Shown: positions 19,273 through 29,251 of the stretch, in pieces
How the letters are laid out: each line of letters begins with the position of its first letter
How positions within the stretch are numbered: the stretch's first letter is position 1
Assembly (NCBI RefSeq): GCF_003173595.1
Contig: NZ_QGNZ01000001.1
Span: 620,001-684,000 of the forward strand
Reading direction: 5' to 3'
DNA length: 64,000 nucleotides
Origin: Pedobacter yonginensis
GTDB lineage: Bacteria; Bacteroidota; Bacteroidia; Sphingobacteriales; Sphingobacteriaceae
Notes under the pieces: model-generated
The model's database searches: none
Told to the model about the DNA's origin: nothing
What the model saw: the letters and a program-made list of their open reading frames with translations, nothing else
Made by a program: the position numbers and the translations under genes

Positions 19273-20910
19273 ATGAGTCGCACTAATCCAACGCAAATTG
19301 TATTCGTTTCTAGTGGAGATCTTCGACTTTCAGCCAATCAAAATTGCTGGGAGGCGCAGGTGCAAATGGAGCATAAATTAACACAGGCCATCGAGAAATT
19401 GGGCTACAGTGTTAAGCGTGCTCACCCATACGATTCCATTAAAAAACACGGGTTTATAGATTCGCAAAGAATGGGTATGGATGTTTTCAATACGATTGAT
19501 CCCCACCTGCCCATTATTGTTGCAGAAAGCGTTTGGCAATACTCTCACCATGTACTTGCAGGCTTAACTACACACAAAGGCCCAATATTAACTGTTGCAA
19601 ATTGGAGCGGCCAATGGCCTGGCTTGGTGGGTATGTTAAATCTTAACGGTTGCTTAACCAAAGCCGAAATTATATACAGCACCCTTTGGAGCGAAGATTT
19701 TACAGATGATTTCTTTACAAAAGGCTTAGAAGAATGGCTTTCGCTTGGTAAAATCACCTACGATCAAAGTCATGTTAAAAGTTTTTCCTTAAATAAAATT
19801 CCTTTAGCCGATGAAAAATTAGGCAGAACCTTTGCCCGTAAATTAAAGGCACGTAAAGTAATTATGGGTGTTTTTGATGAAGGCTGTATGGGAATGTACA
19901 ATGCTATCATTCCAGATGAATTGTTGCACAAAACTGGTTTTTTTAAAGAACGCTTAAGTCAATCTGCTTTATATGCAGGAATGCTTCAGGTAACTGATAC
20001 CGAAGCCCAAGCCGTTTTAGATTGGTTGCTGAATAAAGGCATGACTTTTAATTGGGGAACCCATGATGAAACTGAGCTCACCAAGCAACAAACGCTAGAA
20101 CAATGCAAAATGTACATTTCTGCATTGCGCATTGCCAATGATTTTAGTTGCGATACCATTGGCATTCAATATCAACAAGGTTTGAAAGATTTAACGGTGG
20201 CCAGCGATTTGGTTGAAGGTTTATTAAATAATCAAGATCGCCCACCTGTTTATTCAAAAACTGGTAAAGAATTATATGCTAAAAAGGCGCTTCCACATTT
20301 TAATGAGGTTGATGAATGTGCAGGTTTAGATGCACTTGTAACCTATCATTTATGGAATGAGTTGGGCATGACAGGCGAAAACACCTTACACGATATTCGT
20401 TGGGGTGAACATTATAAAGGCGAGGGAATCGACGATTTTGTGTGGTTATTTTTAATTTCCGGTGCCGCGCCACCTGCCCATTTTATAAATGGTTATGAAG
20501 GGGCAAGCAGCGATAGACAGCCCGCTATGTATTTTCGTTTAGGTGGGGGCTCATTAAAAGGGGTAAGCAAACCAGGCTTTATTGTTTGGAGCCGGGTGTA
20601 TATCATGGAAAATGAGCTACATTGCGATATTGGCGTAGGTGAGGTGGTTGCATTGCCCGAGAAAGAAACCAATAGAAGATGGAATTTGACCACACCAGAA
20701 TGGCCGATTATGCACGCCGTTTTGAGAGGGGTTAGTCGAGATCAAATGATGGCCAGACATAAGGCCAACCATATTCAGGTGGTGTACACTCATTATGAAG
20801 CAAATGCACACGAAGCTTGCAGAATAAAAGCGGCAGCAATGGATGAACTTGGCCTAAAAGTACATTTCTGTGGAGATGTTAATTTATTTAAAAAAAGCAA
20901 TTCAAATTAA
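19273..20910 (+). CDS. L-fucose/L-arabinose isomerase-like sugar isomerase
   Basis: A 545-residue cytoplasmic protein resembling the L-fucose isomerase superfamily. It has an N-terminal Rossmann-like part (QIVFVSSGDLRLSANQNCWE, IVAESVWQYSHHVLAG), a central domain with VIMGVFDEGCMGMYNAIIPD (the acidic residue probably a metal ligand) and a C-terminal part with DIRWGEHYKGEG. It is somewhat shorter than classical FucI (about 590). It should interconvert an aldose and ketose or act on a close analogue; the exact sugar is unknown. A DUF3826 gene follows 11 bases later. The AraC gene is divergent, with palindromes between, which suggests regulated expression. Confidence 0.8.
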   Translation: MSRTNPTQIVFVSSGDLRLSANQNCWEAQVQMEHKLTQAIEKLGYSVKRAHPYDSIKKHGFIDSQRMGMDVFNTIDPHLPIIVAESVWQYSHHVLAGLTTHKGPILTVANWSGQWPGLVGMLNLNGCLTKAEIIYSTLWSEDFTDDFFTKGLEEWLSLGKITYDQSHVKSFSLNKIPLADEKLGRTFARKLKARKVIMGVFDEGCMGMYNAIIPDELLHKTGFFKERLSQSALYAGMLQVTDTEAQAVLDWLLNKGMTFNWGTHDETELTKQQTLEQCKMYISALRIANDFSCDTIGIQYQQGLKDLTVASDLVEGLLNNQDRPPVYSKTGKELYAKKALPHFNEVDECAGLDALVTYHLWNELGMTGENTLHDIRWGEHYKGEGIDDFVWLFLISGAAPPAHFINGYEGASSDRQPAMYFRLGGGSLKGVSKPGFIVWSRVYIMENELHCDIGVGEVVALPEKETNRRWNLTTPEWPIMHAVLRGVSRDQMMARHKANHIQVVYTHYEANAHEACRIKAAAMDELGLKVHFCGDVNLFKKSNSN

Positions 20911-20921
20911 AAACATAAAAA

Positions 20922-21590
20922 ATGAAATTATCCCTATTCATTCTTTTTTTAACGTGCTCAACACTAAGCTCAACCTTTGCGCAAGATAAAACCGCAGAAG
21001 AAAAGTTAGCCTATACGAAAGTCATCGCCGAAAGGGCCGATAAAATTGTGGCAAATATTGGTATAGCTGATGCGAAAAAGGTAGAGCAAGTTAGAAACAT
21101 CATTAGAGACCAATACAGTAACCTAAATGATGTTTATGCCGAACGCGATTTGAAATTAAAAGACATCAAAGAAAGAAACAAAGACAATAAAGCAGAAAGA
21201 GACTCGGCTATTGCAAAAGAAAACCGAATGGTAGAGGGGAGTTTGGCAAAGCTCCATAAAAAATACATCGGTAAACTGGAGTCTAAACTCACTCAAGATC
21301 AAATCGAATTGGTAAAAAACGGCATGACTTACAATATTCTTCCAATTACCTACAAAGCTTATCAGGAAGAAATTTTAACCTTAACTGAAGTTCAAAAAAA
21401 GCAAATTTACCTTTGGTTGGTAGAAGCAAGAGAGCATGCCATTGATGCAGAATCATCAGATAAGAAACATGCATGGTTTGGCAAGTACAAAGGTAGAATC
21501 AACAATTACTTATCTGCTCAAGGTTACGATTTGAAAAAAGAAGGGATAGAATGGGAAAAACGAAGGAAAGCTGCCGCCCCATCGAAATAG
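20922..21590 (+). CDS. DUF3826 exported protein
   Basis: A 222-residue protein with a signal peptide (MKLSLFILFLTCSTLSSTFA, cleavage near AQD). The rest is charged and mostly helical (AEERLAYT-like start, ERADKIVANIGIADAKKVEQV, YKAYQEEILTLTEVQKKQIY). The sequence matches my recollection of DUF3826, a family of unknown function often found in Bacteroidota pectin loci. It has no catalytic motif I recognise. It lies 11 bases after the isomerase gene and is followed at once by a strong terminator, so it closes this unit. A periplasmic accessory role is only a guess. Confidence 0.75.
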   Translation: MKLSLFILFLTCSTLSSTFAQDKTAEEKLAYTKVIAERADKIVANIGIADAKKVEQVRNIIRDQYSNLNDVYAERDLKLKDIKERNKDNKAERDSAIAKENRMVEGSLAKLHKKYIGKLESKLTQDQIELVKNGMTYNILPITYKAYQEEILTLTEVQKKQIYLWLVEAREHAIDAESSDKKHAWFGKYKGRINNYLSAQGYDLKKEGIEWEKRRKAAAPSK

Positions 21591-22069
21591 CCTATAAATT
21601 TGGTGGAAAATGGGCCTAATATTCCATCAAATTTTTTTAACATTTTTTATTTAAGAATATTGTATTTATATATGAATTTTATATTTATATTGTAATGATT
21701 TTAAAGGAATGATTTATTGAGCTTGTACCCCTTTGCTTTCATTGGCAACAAGGTATGTAAAAAGGTAACTGAGCGCTCTTGATGCATCATTTTTTAAATT
21801 AAAGAAGTATTTAATATACTTTCTAACCAACATATAAACAAACTAATTAGATAGATGAGCCATCTTTATCATAAAATCGCTAAAGGTTTTTCGCATGAAA
21901 CTGCTGCGCTTCCTCTTCTACACGAACAAAATTTTTTTAAAACATAAAATTTTCAGTGCAATTGCTAGTCACCCAACCGGAATTGTCATCCCAATTACGA
22001 ACAAACTTTTAGCAATTTCCCCGAATTAGATAGGAGTAAAATCGATTAAAAACTAACCAAATAATAAAT
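21591..22069 (+). promoter_or_regulatory. SusC promoter and long leader region
   Basis: A 479-base gap without a supportable gene. After the terminator comes block 1 (21649-21695), whose 47 bases differ at only 6 positions from 27293-27339 before the pectate lyase genes; it includes TTATATATGAAT and TATATTG, candidate -7 elements, with TTG at 21660. Block 2, AATATACTTTCTAACCAA at 21813-21830, is identical to 27459-27476, at nearly the same distance. About 240 further bases lead to SusC, with CTAACCAA at 22053-22060, nine bases before the ATG. The leader is long enough for post-transcriptional control, but I recognise no riboswitch. Confidence 0.6.
21596..21638 (+). terminator. Rho-independent terminator after the DUF3826 gene
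   Basis: A 13-bp stem pairs AAATTTGGTGGAA (21596-21608) with TTCCATCAAATTT (21622-21634), with one G-U pair and a 13-base loop, and runs into T7. It ends the isomerase/DUF3826 unit just before the SusC promoter block. Confidence 0.75.
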
Positions 22070-25000
22070 ATGAACTTAAAATTTTTACGCAAAATTTCAT
22101 TGTCTTTACTGGTAATGTTACTGGTAAGTACAGTCCTCTTTGCACAAGACCGAAAGGTTACGGGTAAAGTTGTAGATCAATCGGATGGTTCCGGAATACC
22201 AGGGGTTAACGTTAGCCTCAAAGGGATTCCGAGTAACGTAAGTACCAATGCCGATGGAGTTTATACCATACAGGTAAAATCCAATTCGGATGTTTTGGTG
22301 TTTTCTTACATTGGTTTTATCAGACAACAAGTACCGGTAGGCACACAATCAACCATAAATATTAGATTGGTTCCTGATAACAAGAACTTGGATGATGTGG
22401 TAATTGTAGGTTACGGTACTCAAAAAAGAATTTCCTTAACTGGGTCGGTGTCATCACCAGATTTAAAAACGGTAGAAGATATTCCAGCATTAAACATTAC
22501 ATCTGCCTTAAAAGGGACAACTCCAGGTTTAAGTGTTTCTGGTGGAGCACAAAGACCAGGACAGGGAACTACAATCACCATTCGTAATCCTGTGGTTTTT
22601 GCTAAAGATGGTGGACAAGGCACCAATCCTTTGTTCGTTATTGATGATATCATAAGAACACAAGCCGATTTCGATAATTTAGATATTAATGAGGTAGAAA
22701 GTGTTACGATTTTGAAAGATGCTGAAGCAGCCATTTTCGGTATTCAAGGTGCCAATGGGGTGGTTATGATTCGCACTAAAAAAGGAAAAATCGGTGCGCC
22801 AAAATTTAGCATCAGTAACTCATTAGGGGTTTCAACCGCTACCATCATGCCTAAATTTATGAACTCTAGCGAGTTGGCGGCCTTTTCTAACGATTATACC
22901 AATGCATCTGCCTATATCCAAACCGTACCTGGTGTACCCGTTGATAAATTTATCAATGCGGATGGTTACTTAGTAACGGCAGGCGTACCTGCAAATACCA
23001 GAACGGCAGCTTGGTACACACCAGATGAATTGGATTACTTCTCGAGAAACAGTCATAATTATTTTGATGATGCTTTTGGTCCGGCTTACGTTTGGCGTAC
23101 AGCAGCAAACATTAGTGGTGGTACAGATAAGGTAACTTATTTTATTGGTGGCGATTTTGTAAACCAAAACAGTAACTTTAAAGGTATCAACTCACACAAA
23201 TATGGTTTAAGGGCTTCGGTTGAAGCAAAACCAGCTAAAGGTTTGGTTACCTCATTATCTCTAAACACCAATGTAGGTTACTCTAGAAGTTATTGGTATA
23301 AACTAACCAGCACATCTGAAAATTTGGACAATGATGCAGCATCTTTACAAAACGTTCAGCCTTGGCAAGAATATTTCATCAATGGCAACCCAGTTGTAAT
23401 TGGAGGCAGTAATACGGGGGGTAATGATAACATCAACTTCTTCCAAATCCAAAATTCTAACAACTACACAGGTGGTACCAATACTTCAACCAATATTTTA
23501 ACAAAGGTTACTTATGAAATACCGGGCATTAAGGGTTTAATGGCAACCGCTACATTTAATAAAAACTTAAATGCAGCAAATAATAAGCAATTCGGTACAT
23601 CCTTTGTTTATTACAAATATGCGGGTACAGGTGCAAATAGTCACATCCCAGGTGGTGCACTAACGGGTACTTTCAACGTATTAAATGGCGATAAGGTTCG
23701 TTTAACCCCTACATTTGCAGATTCTTATCAGGTAAATGGAGGTTTAACTTACAACCGCACATTTGGTAAACACAGCGTTTCTGCCATAGCCTTATTTGAA
23801 CAAAGGGAACAATATAGCGAAAGTGTAAATGCTGAGGCAACAGGTTTAGTAGCTGGCGCTTTAGATTATCAATCCTTCGCGGTAGGGGCATCAAGTTCTA
23901 ATCAATCATCAGCAGTGAGCACTTTTGGTTTTCAATCTTTCATTTCTAGATTGAATTACGATTACGATCAGAAGTATTTGTTCCAATTTATTTTCAGAAG
24001 AGATGGTAGTTCGAGATTTGCGCCAGGCAATAACTGGGGTAACTTCCCAGCAGCATCAGTTGGATGGGTGGCATCTAAGGAATCTTTCATTGCTGATAAC
24101 TTTAAATGGATCGATTTATTAAAATTCAGAGCATCATTCGGTTTATCTGGTGTGGATAACACCAAAGCTTACCAATATTTAGCCAACTATAACTTAGGTA
24201 CAGGTAGTGCTGGTGGAGCGGTTTTTAATGGAAACGATAATAGAACCATCGCCATTAAACCAAATTTAGCTATCCCTAATGCCGATGTAACTTGGAATAA
24301 AGAGCTTAAAACTTCTTATGGTGTGGATATGGCTTTCTTAAAAAATCGCTTATCATTTACAGGAGAATATTATTGGAACCATGGTACAGATATTTTAACC
24401 TCACTAAGTTCATCTGTTCCGGCAACAATTGGTGCAAGTACACCAACAGAAAATTACACTAACGCCAATACTTTTGGTTACGAATTCTCACTGGCGTGGA
24501 GAGATAAAATCGGAAAAGACTTTACCTATAGCTTCAGTCCGTTTTACACTTGGATGGATAACAAAATGCTAAAAGTAGATCAATCTGCTGCAATTGTAGG
24601 CACTATTGAAGATGTGACAGGCAGATCGTCAGATTTGGGTATATTCGGCTATAAATCATTGGGTATCATCAGAACTCAAGCCGACGCAGATGCCATTATC
24701 GCACAAAGAGCTGCAGCAGCGGGCGGTGCTCAAAACGTTAAAATATTCGGTCAAGCACTTCAACCGGGTATGATTAACTATGAGGATGTGAACGGCGATG
24801 GTATCATTAGTACAGACAAGAAAGATCAGTATTTTATCAAAGACAGACAAAACAACCACAATGCTTTAGGTTTAAACTTTAGCCTGGGTTATAAGGGTTT
24901 AGTATTGAATGTAATTATGGGTATGTCTTGGGGTGGTTGGACATCAATTGATGGTTTAAAACCAGCTAACCAATCGAGTGCAGGCACAGGTGCATCAATT

Positions 25001-25339
25001 TACAACAACCGTCCTTCATATTGGGTAGATCACTGGACGCCAACCAACACGAATGCGGCTTATCCAAATCCATTCTTCAGAACAAACTTTGAAACTACAA
25101 CCGATTTTTGGTTGGTGCGTTCAACAAGTTTTAATGTTACAAGTTTAAATTTGAGCTACAACATTCCAACCAAGTTTGCAAACAAAGTGGGTATGGCCAG
25201 CGCTCGGATTTACGCGGTGGCAACCAATCCGATACAATTTATTAATCCATACCCTGGTAAATACAGAGATCTTCAAACAGCTTTATACAGTTACCCAACC
25301 CTAAAAACATGGTCGTTTGGTTTAAATATTGGCTTTTAA
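22070..25339 (+). CDS. susC: SusC/RagA-family TonB-dependent outer-membrane transporter
   Basis: A 1089-residue outer-membrane protein. After the signal peptide (MNLKFLRKISLSLLVMLLVSTVLFA) there is a carboxypeptidase-D-like domain (VTGKVVDQSDGSGIPGVNV), the TonB-box-region string DDVVIVGYGTQKR, the plug (VESVTILKDAEAAIFGIQGANG) and a 22-strand barrel ending LKTWSFGLNIGF. It imports oligosaccharides captured with SusD, using TonB energy. There is no N-terminal STN domain, so FecR-type anti-sigma signalling through this receptor is unlikely. It is the only SusC in the window, so it probably serves the whole enzyme region. SusD follows 11 bases later. Confidence 0.97.
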   Translation: MNLKFLRKISLSLLVMLLVSTVLFAQDRKVTGKVVDQSDGSGIPGVNVSLKGIPSNVSTNADGVYTIQVKSNSDVLVFSYIGFIRQQVPVGTQSTINIRLVPDNKNLDDVVIVGYGTQKRISLTGSVSSPDLKTVEDIPALNITSALKGTTPGLSVSGGAQRPGQGTTITIRNPVVFAKDGGQGTNPLFVIDDIIRTQADFDNLDINEVESVTILKDAEAAIFGIQGANGVVMIRTKKGKIGAPKFSISNSLGVSTATIMPKFMNSSELAAFSNDYTNASAYIQTVPGVPVDKFINADGYLVTAGVPANTRTAAWYTPDELDYFSRNSHNYFDDAFGPAYVWRTAANISGGTDKVTYFIGGDFVNQNSNFKGINSHKYGLRASVEAKPAKGLVTSLSLNTNVGYSRSYWYKLTSTSENLDNDAASLQNVQPWQEYFINGNPVVIGGSNTGGNDNINFFQIQNSNNYTGGTNTSTNILTKVTYEIPGIKGLMATATFNKNLNAANNKQFGTSFVYYKYAGTGANSHIPGGALTGTFNVLNGDKVRLTPTFADSYQVNGGLTYNRTFGKHSVSAIALFEQREQYSESVNAEATGLVAGALDYQSFAVGASSSNQSSAVSTFGFQSFISRLNYDYDQKYLFQFIFRRDGSSRFAPGNNWGNFPAASVGWVASKESFIADNFKWIDLLKFRASFGLSGVDNTKAYQYLANYNLGTGSAGGAVFNGNDNRTIAIKPNLAIPNADVTWNKELKTSYGVDMAFLKNRLSFTGEYYWNHGTDILTSLSSSVPATIGASTPTENYTNANTFGYEFSLAWRDKIGKDFTYSFSPFYTWMDNKMLKVDQSAAIVGTIEDVTGRSSDLGIFGYKSLGIIRTQADADAIIAQRAAAAGGAQNVKIFGQALQPGMINYEDVNGDGIISTDKKDQYFIKDRQNNHNALGLNFSLGYKGLVLNVIMGMSWGGWTSIDGLKPANQSSAGTGASIYNNRPSYWVDHWTPTNTNAAYPNPFFRTNFETTTDFWLVRSTSFNVTSLNLSYNIPTKFANKVGMASARIYAVATNPIQFINPYPGKYRDLQTALYSYPTLKTWSFGLNIGF

Positions 25340-25350
25340 TACCTATAAAA

Positions 25351-27201
25351 ATGAAAAAGATATTCGTCATAACTGCACTTAGCTTAGCTGTTTTATCGCT
25401 AACCAATTGCAAAAAAGTTTTAGAAAAATCAGATGTAGGAAATTTTACCGCTGAACAGATTTTTAATGATTCAACAACGGTAAAATTAAACTGTGATTAT
25501 TTATACAGTCAAAATCAGCCGGGATGGTTTGGTACAACAGGCGGTTCAATACATTCAGCCGGAACCTACAACTTAACGGAAGAGGGTCAGGGAAGCAACG
25601 TTTTCGTTTTGGGAACGGCTACAATAGAAAGCGTAACCGATTTAGGAGTTGCCAATGCCTCCAACAACAGCTATGGTAAAATACGGGTAATCAACACTTT
25701 TCTGCGCGATTTAAATGCAGGAACACTTGATCTTGCGGTGAAACGCAGATTTGCCGCTCAAGCCTATTTCTGGAGGGCTTACAGATATTTTGAATTGGCT
25801 AAATTGTACGGTGGTGTGCCATTAATATTGGAGCCGCTTAATGCCGTTGGCGATGAAGCCAAACAATTGGCCTTAACGCCTCGTGCCAAAACCAGCGAAG
25901 TATTTGCTCAAGTAAAAAGAGATTTAGATTCATGCGTAAAATATTTACCAGCAAAATGGCCTAAACAAGCCGATTATGGTAGAATTACCTCTGGTGCCGC
26001 GGCAGCCTTTATGGGTCGTGTGTTACTAACTTACGCTAGTCCACAGTTTAACCCGAATAACGATGCTGCCAGATGGCAAGCCGCTTACGATGCAAACAAA
26101 ACCGCAGTAACGCTCTTATCGGCCAATGGTTTCGGCTTGTATTCAAAATTTGATTACACCATGTGGACAACCGAAGGTGGAACATCATCAGGTGCGCCAT
26201 TAAACCCGGAAGCGGTATTGGTAACTGGATATAACAATTCTACAGTAGATATTAATCAAAACAACAACACATTCGACAATTCAGCCAGACCGCGGTCGGT
26301 TTCTGGAAGTGGTTCATATACGCCAACTTACGAAATGAGTTTAGCTTTCCCGATGTTAGATGGTAAACCGGCTACAGGAACAGGCGCATCTACTAAATAT
26401 CCATATTCATTATCAACCTTCTACAAAAATAGAGACCCACGATTTAACGCAACGATAGCCTACAACGGTGCAACTTGGGGTAGTGTAATGAATGGTGCCA
26501 GGGTTTGGACCTATTATTATTTCAGCGCATCTTCTGGTACAACCAACAGAACAACAGAACCAACTGCTGCAAGTAACACAGGCTTTTATTTACGTAAAGG
26601 TGTAGATGAAACAAAAGCATCGCCAAGTACATTTATTGGCACCGACTGGATTGAGATTCGCTATGCAGAAGTATTGTTAAATTTAGCAGAAAGTGCTGCC
26701 GAATTAAACAAATTAGGTTTATCTGATGAGCCTTACGCCAATTTGATTGCCATTAGAAGAAGGGCAGGATTAGAAGCAGGCACGGATGGTTTATATGGCC
26801 TGGCTGCTGGTATGTCTCGCGTTGACTTAATCAATGCCATCATGAAAGAAAGACAAATTGAGTTTGCTTTTGAAGGGAAAAGATTCTTCGATTTGAGAAG
26901 AAGAAAGCTGTTAGAATCTACCCTGAATGGCACCAGAAGAAATGCAATAGTGGTTCAATTAAACAGAAGTGGTACATTGGCAACGGATTATATTGCTGGC
27001 ACTAGAGAAGCATCAGCCATTACTTCGTTAGATAACTTGTATACGACAAGTTTCACCGTAAGTTTAAAAGTATTGGATACGCAAAACATTAATTTCCAAG
27101 CTGGTAACTATTTCTATGGCATTCCTACGGCAGCTATAAACAACAACATTAATTTACAACAAAACAATACTTGGGGTGGGCCGTTTGATCCGCTTCAATA
27201 G
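25351..27201 (+). CDS. susD: SusD/RagB-family surface glycan-binding lipoprotein
   Basis: About 616 residues. I place the start at ATG 25351 rather than an in-frame ATG at 25309 inside the SusC end, because MKKIFVITALSLAVLSLTNC is a clean lipoprotein signal with the lipidated Cys at residue 20. SusD features follow: RRFAAQAYFWRAYRYFELAKLYGGVPLI (TPR-like helices), SGAAAAFMGRVLL, DWIEIRYAEVLLNLAESAAE, MKERQIEFAFEGKRFFDLRR and a C-terminal NNTWGGPFDPLQ. It forms the lid of the SusCD importer at the cell surface. A strong terminator follows 63 bases after its stop. Confidence 0.96.
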   Translation: MKKIFVITALSLAVLSLTNCKKVLEKSDVGNFTAEQIFNDSTTVKLNCDYLYSQNQPGWFGTTGGSIHSAGTYNLTEEGQGSNVFVLGTATIESVTDLGVANASNNSYGKIRVINTFLRDLNAGTLDLAVKRRFAAQAYFWRAYRYFELAKLYGGVPLILEPLNAVGDEAKQLALTPRAKTSEVFAQVKRDLDSCVKYLPAKWPKQADYGRITSGAAAAFMGRVLLTYASPQFNPNNDAARWQAAYDANKTAVTLLSANGFGLYSKFDYTMWTTEGGTSSGAPLNPEAVLVTGYNNSTVDINQNNNTFDNSARPRSVSGSGSYTPTYEMSLAFPMLDGKPATGTGASTKYPYSLSTFYKNRDPRFNATIAYNGATWGSVMNGARVWTYYYFSASSGTTNRTTEPTAASNTGFYLRKGVDETKASPSTFIGTDWIEIRYAEVLLNLAESAAELNKLGLSDEPYANLIAIRRRAGLEAGTDGLYGLAAGMSRVDLINAIMKERQIEFAFEGKRFFDLRRRKLLESTLNGTRRNAIVVQLNRSGTLATDYIAGTREASAITSLDNLYTTSFTVSLKVLDTQNINFQAGNYFYGIPTAAINNNINLQQNNTWGGPFDPLQ

Positions 27202-27264
27202 TATTCAAGAGCTTAGCTAAGGCGTTTGCTCATTCGTCTGGTTAATTTTTATATTTGGTTTTAG

Positions 27265-27292
27265 AGGAAGCGAGAAATCGCTTCCTTTTTTT
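27265..27292 (+). terminator. Strong rho-independent terminator after susD
   Basis: A 9-bp perfect stem, AGGAAGCGA with TCGCTTCCT, closed by a GAAA tetraloop and followed directly by a T-run (27286-27292). It separates susCD from the pectate lyase operon. Its T-tail merges into promoter block 1 of the next unit. Confidence 0.88.
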
Positions 27293-27595
27293 ATTTAAGA
27301 ATGTTACATTTATATATGAATTTTATTTCTATCTTGTAACATGGCTGTGATAATGAATTTACAATGTTACAGCTGATTTTTTGAATTGATAACATTGTAC
27401 AATAGCTGGAGAAAATTCTAGAATAAATAGCCTTTTTCAGCCATTAAATTTGAAAGATAATATACTTTCTAACCAAAATTAATAACCAGGAATATCAAAA
27501 GAAGTGAGCCAAAATCTTTTATTTTTATGTGTAGATTTATGTCGCATAGAAATCGCTGCTTAAAATCTTTGTCATTCCTAACGAGCAAAACACAA
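27293..27595 (+). promoter_or_regulatory. Pectate lyase operon promoter region, homologous to the SusC promoter
   Basis: With the preceding terminator this fills a 394-base gap. Block 1 (27293-27339) and block 2 (27459-27476) match the SusC upstream region at nearly the same mutual distance (166 versus 164 bases). Between and within them are three TGTTAC/GTAACA sites: ATGTTACAT at 27301-27309, TGTAACAT at 27335-27342 and ATGTTACA at 27364-27371, about three helical turns apart, absent from the SusC copy. The first in-frame ATG of the downstream reading frame is at 27527, but the signal peptide starts at 27596. Confidence 0.6.
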
Positions 27596-29251
27596 ATGAA
27601 AAGAACTACATTAAATCTGTTTTTAACAACAGTATTGGCATGCTCAGCAAGTTACTCTTTTGCACAGTATCCAAATATTCCCGCAGATGTGAAAAAATCT
27701 TCCGATTCGATGATGAAAGAAGCTTATTATCAATCAGATATTGCTTGGGAAAAAGCTAAACCCATTATAGCAAAAGAAGCCCAACAGGGAAAGCCATACA
27801 TTCCCTGGGCTGGCAGGCCTAATGATTTGCCGCAATCTGAGCTATTGGCATTTCCAGGTGCTGAAGGTGGTGGAGCGCATAGTTTCGGCGGCCATGGCGG
27901 TAGGGTTATCGTGGTTAAAAATTTGAATGATAGGGGGCCAGGTTCTTTAAGAGATGCATGTGAGCAAGGTGGAGCCAGAATTGTGGTTTTCAACGTGTCG
28001 GGTATCATTAGGTTAAAAACGCCGCTAATTATTCGTGCACCGTACATTACCATTGCTGGGCAAACCGCTCCGGGCGATGGCGTTTGTGTTGCCGGAGAAT
28101 CGGTATGGTTAAACACACATGATGTAATTGTTCGTTTTATGCGGTTTAGACGTGGTGAAACTTTCGTTGGGCGTCGTGATGATGCCATTGGCGGAAATCC
28201 GGTTGGAAATATTATGATCGACCACGTTTCTGCAAGTTGGGGCTTAGATGAAAATATGTCTATGTACCGCCATATGTATAACGACAGTACAGGTAAAACC
28301 GAAGAAAAATTAGGAACGGTAAACATCACTATTCAAAATTCGATATTTTCTGAAGCTTTAGATTATTGGAACCATGCTTTTGGTTCTACCCTAGGCGGAG
28401 AAAATTGTGCCTTTGTTAGAAATTTATGGGCAGATAATGGTGCCCGAAATCCATCTATCGGATGGAATGGTATTTTCAATTTTGCGAATAATGTGGTCTT
28501 CAATTGGAACAATCGCTCAACAGACGGCGGCGATTATACCGCTCAATACAACATCATCAATAATTTTTACAAACCAGGTCCCGTTACCGATTTAAAAGAT
28601 GCCATTTCGTATCGCATTCTGAAGCCAGAATCTGGTAGAAGCAAATTGCCATACGTGGTTTTTGGCAGAGCTTATGTAGCCGGAAACATTATTGATGGTA
28701 ATGCAAAAGTAACTCAAAACAATTGGGATGGCGGCGTGCAGGTAGAAGATAAGAAAGGTAACTTAATGTCATACGAGCAAGCAAAGCCATACTTTGCAGC
28801 TATGAAAGCAAACAAGCCTTTTCCAATGCCTAAACTCACCATCATACCAACTTTACAAGCAAAAGATTACGTGTTGGCAAATGCCGGTGCAACTTTACCA
28901 AAAAGAGATCCTGTTGATGCCCGAATTGTGAAGCAAGTGACTACAGGAAAGATCGAAGTTCATCCAGATGCAAAACCATCTACTTTTCAATTTGAACACC
29001 GTAGGTTGCCAAAAGATTCTTACAAGCAAGGTATTATCACAGAAATTTCGCAAGTTGGCGGCTATCCAGAATACAAGGGTATGCCTTACAAAGATTCTGA
29101 TGATGATGGCATGCCAGATGCTTACGAGATAAAAAATGGTTTAAATCCAAAAGATCCATCAGATGCAACCAAAATCACCAAAAGTGGTTATTCGAACATT
29201 GAAGTGTATTTGAATAGCGTTGTACCAGTATCCATAGTTAAGCCAAACTAA
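27596..29251 (+). CDS. PL1-family pectate lyase-like protein (first of a tandem pair)
   Basis: About 551 residues from ATG 27596, chosen because MKRTTLNLFLTTVLACSASYSFA is a good signal peptide; ATG 27527 would add an unconvincing extension. The beta-helix shows the pectate lyase signature order: AFPGAEGGGAHSFGGHGG, GPGSLRDACEQGGARIVVFN, ITIAGQTAPGDG, VIVRFMRFRRG and MIDHVSASWGLDENMS. The DHVSxSW region and RFRRG are typical of PL1-like lyases, which cleave polygalacturonate by beta-elimination with calcium. A C-terminal DSDDDGMPDAYE is a calcium-binding thrombospondin-3-like repeat. The paralogue at 29252 follows without a gap. Confidence 0.88.
   Translation: MKRTTLNLFLTTVLACSASYSFAQYPNIPADVKKSSDSMMKEAYYQSDIAWEKAKPIIAKEAQQGKPYIPWAGRPNDLPQSELLAFPGAEGGGAHSFGGHGGRVIVVKNLNDRGPGSLRDACEQGGARIVVFNVSGIIRLKTPLIIRAPYITIAGQTAPGDGVCVAGESVWLNTHDVIVRFMRFRRGETFVGRRDDAIGGNPVGNIMIDHVSASWGLDENMSMYRHMYNDSTGKTEEKLGTVNITIQNSIFSEALDYWNHAFGSTLGGENCAFVRNLWADNGARNPSIGWNGIFNFANNVVFNWNNRSTDGGDYTAQYNIINNFYKPGPVTDLKDAISYRILKPESGRSKLPYVVFGRAYVAGNIIDGNAKVTQNNWDGGVQVEDKKGNLMSYEQAKPYFAAMKANKPFPMPKLTIIPTLQAKDYVLANAGATLPKRDPVDARIVKQVTTGKIEVHPDAKPSTFQFEHRRLPKDSYKQGIITEISQVGGYPEYKGMPYKDSDDDGMPDAYEIKNGLNPKDPSDATKITKSGYSNIEVYLNSVVPVSIVKPN

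Noticed and set aside
25309..25350. An upstream in-frame ATG for SusD inside the SusC end.
   Set aside because: It would put 14 extra residues before a clean lipoprotein signal; ATG 25351 is the better start.
27730..28329. A 199-codon minus-strand frame opposite the first PL1 gene.
   Set aside because: It lies wholly antisense to a gene with strong pectate-lyase motifs and has no recognisable domain.
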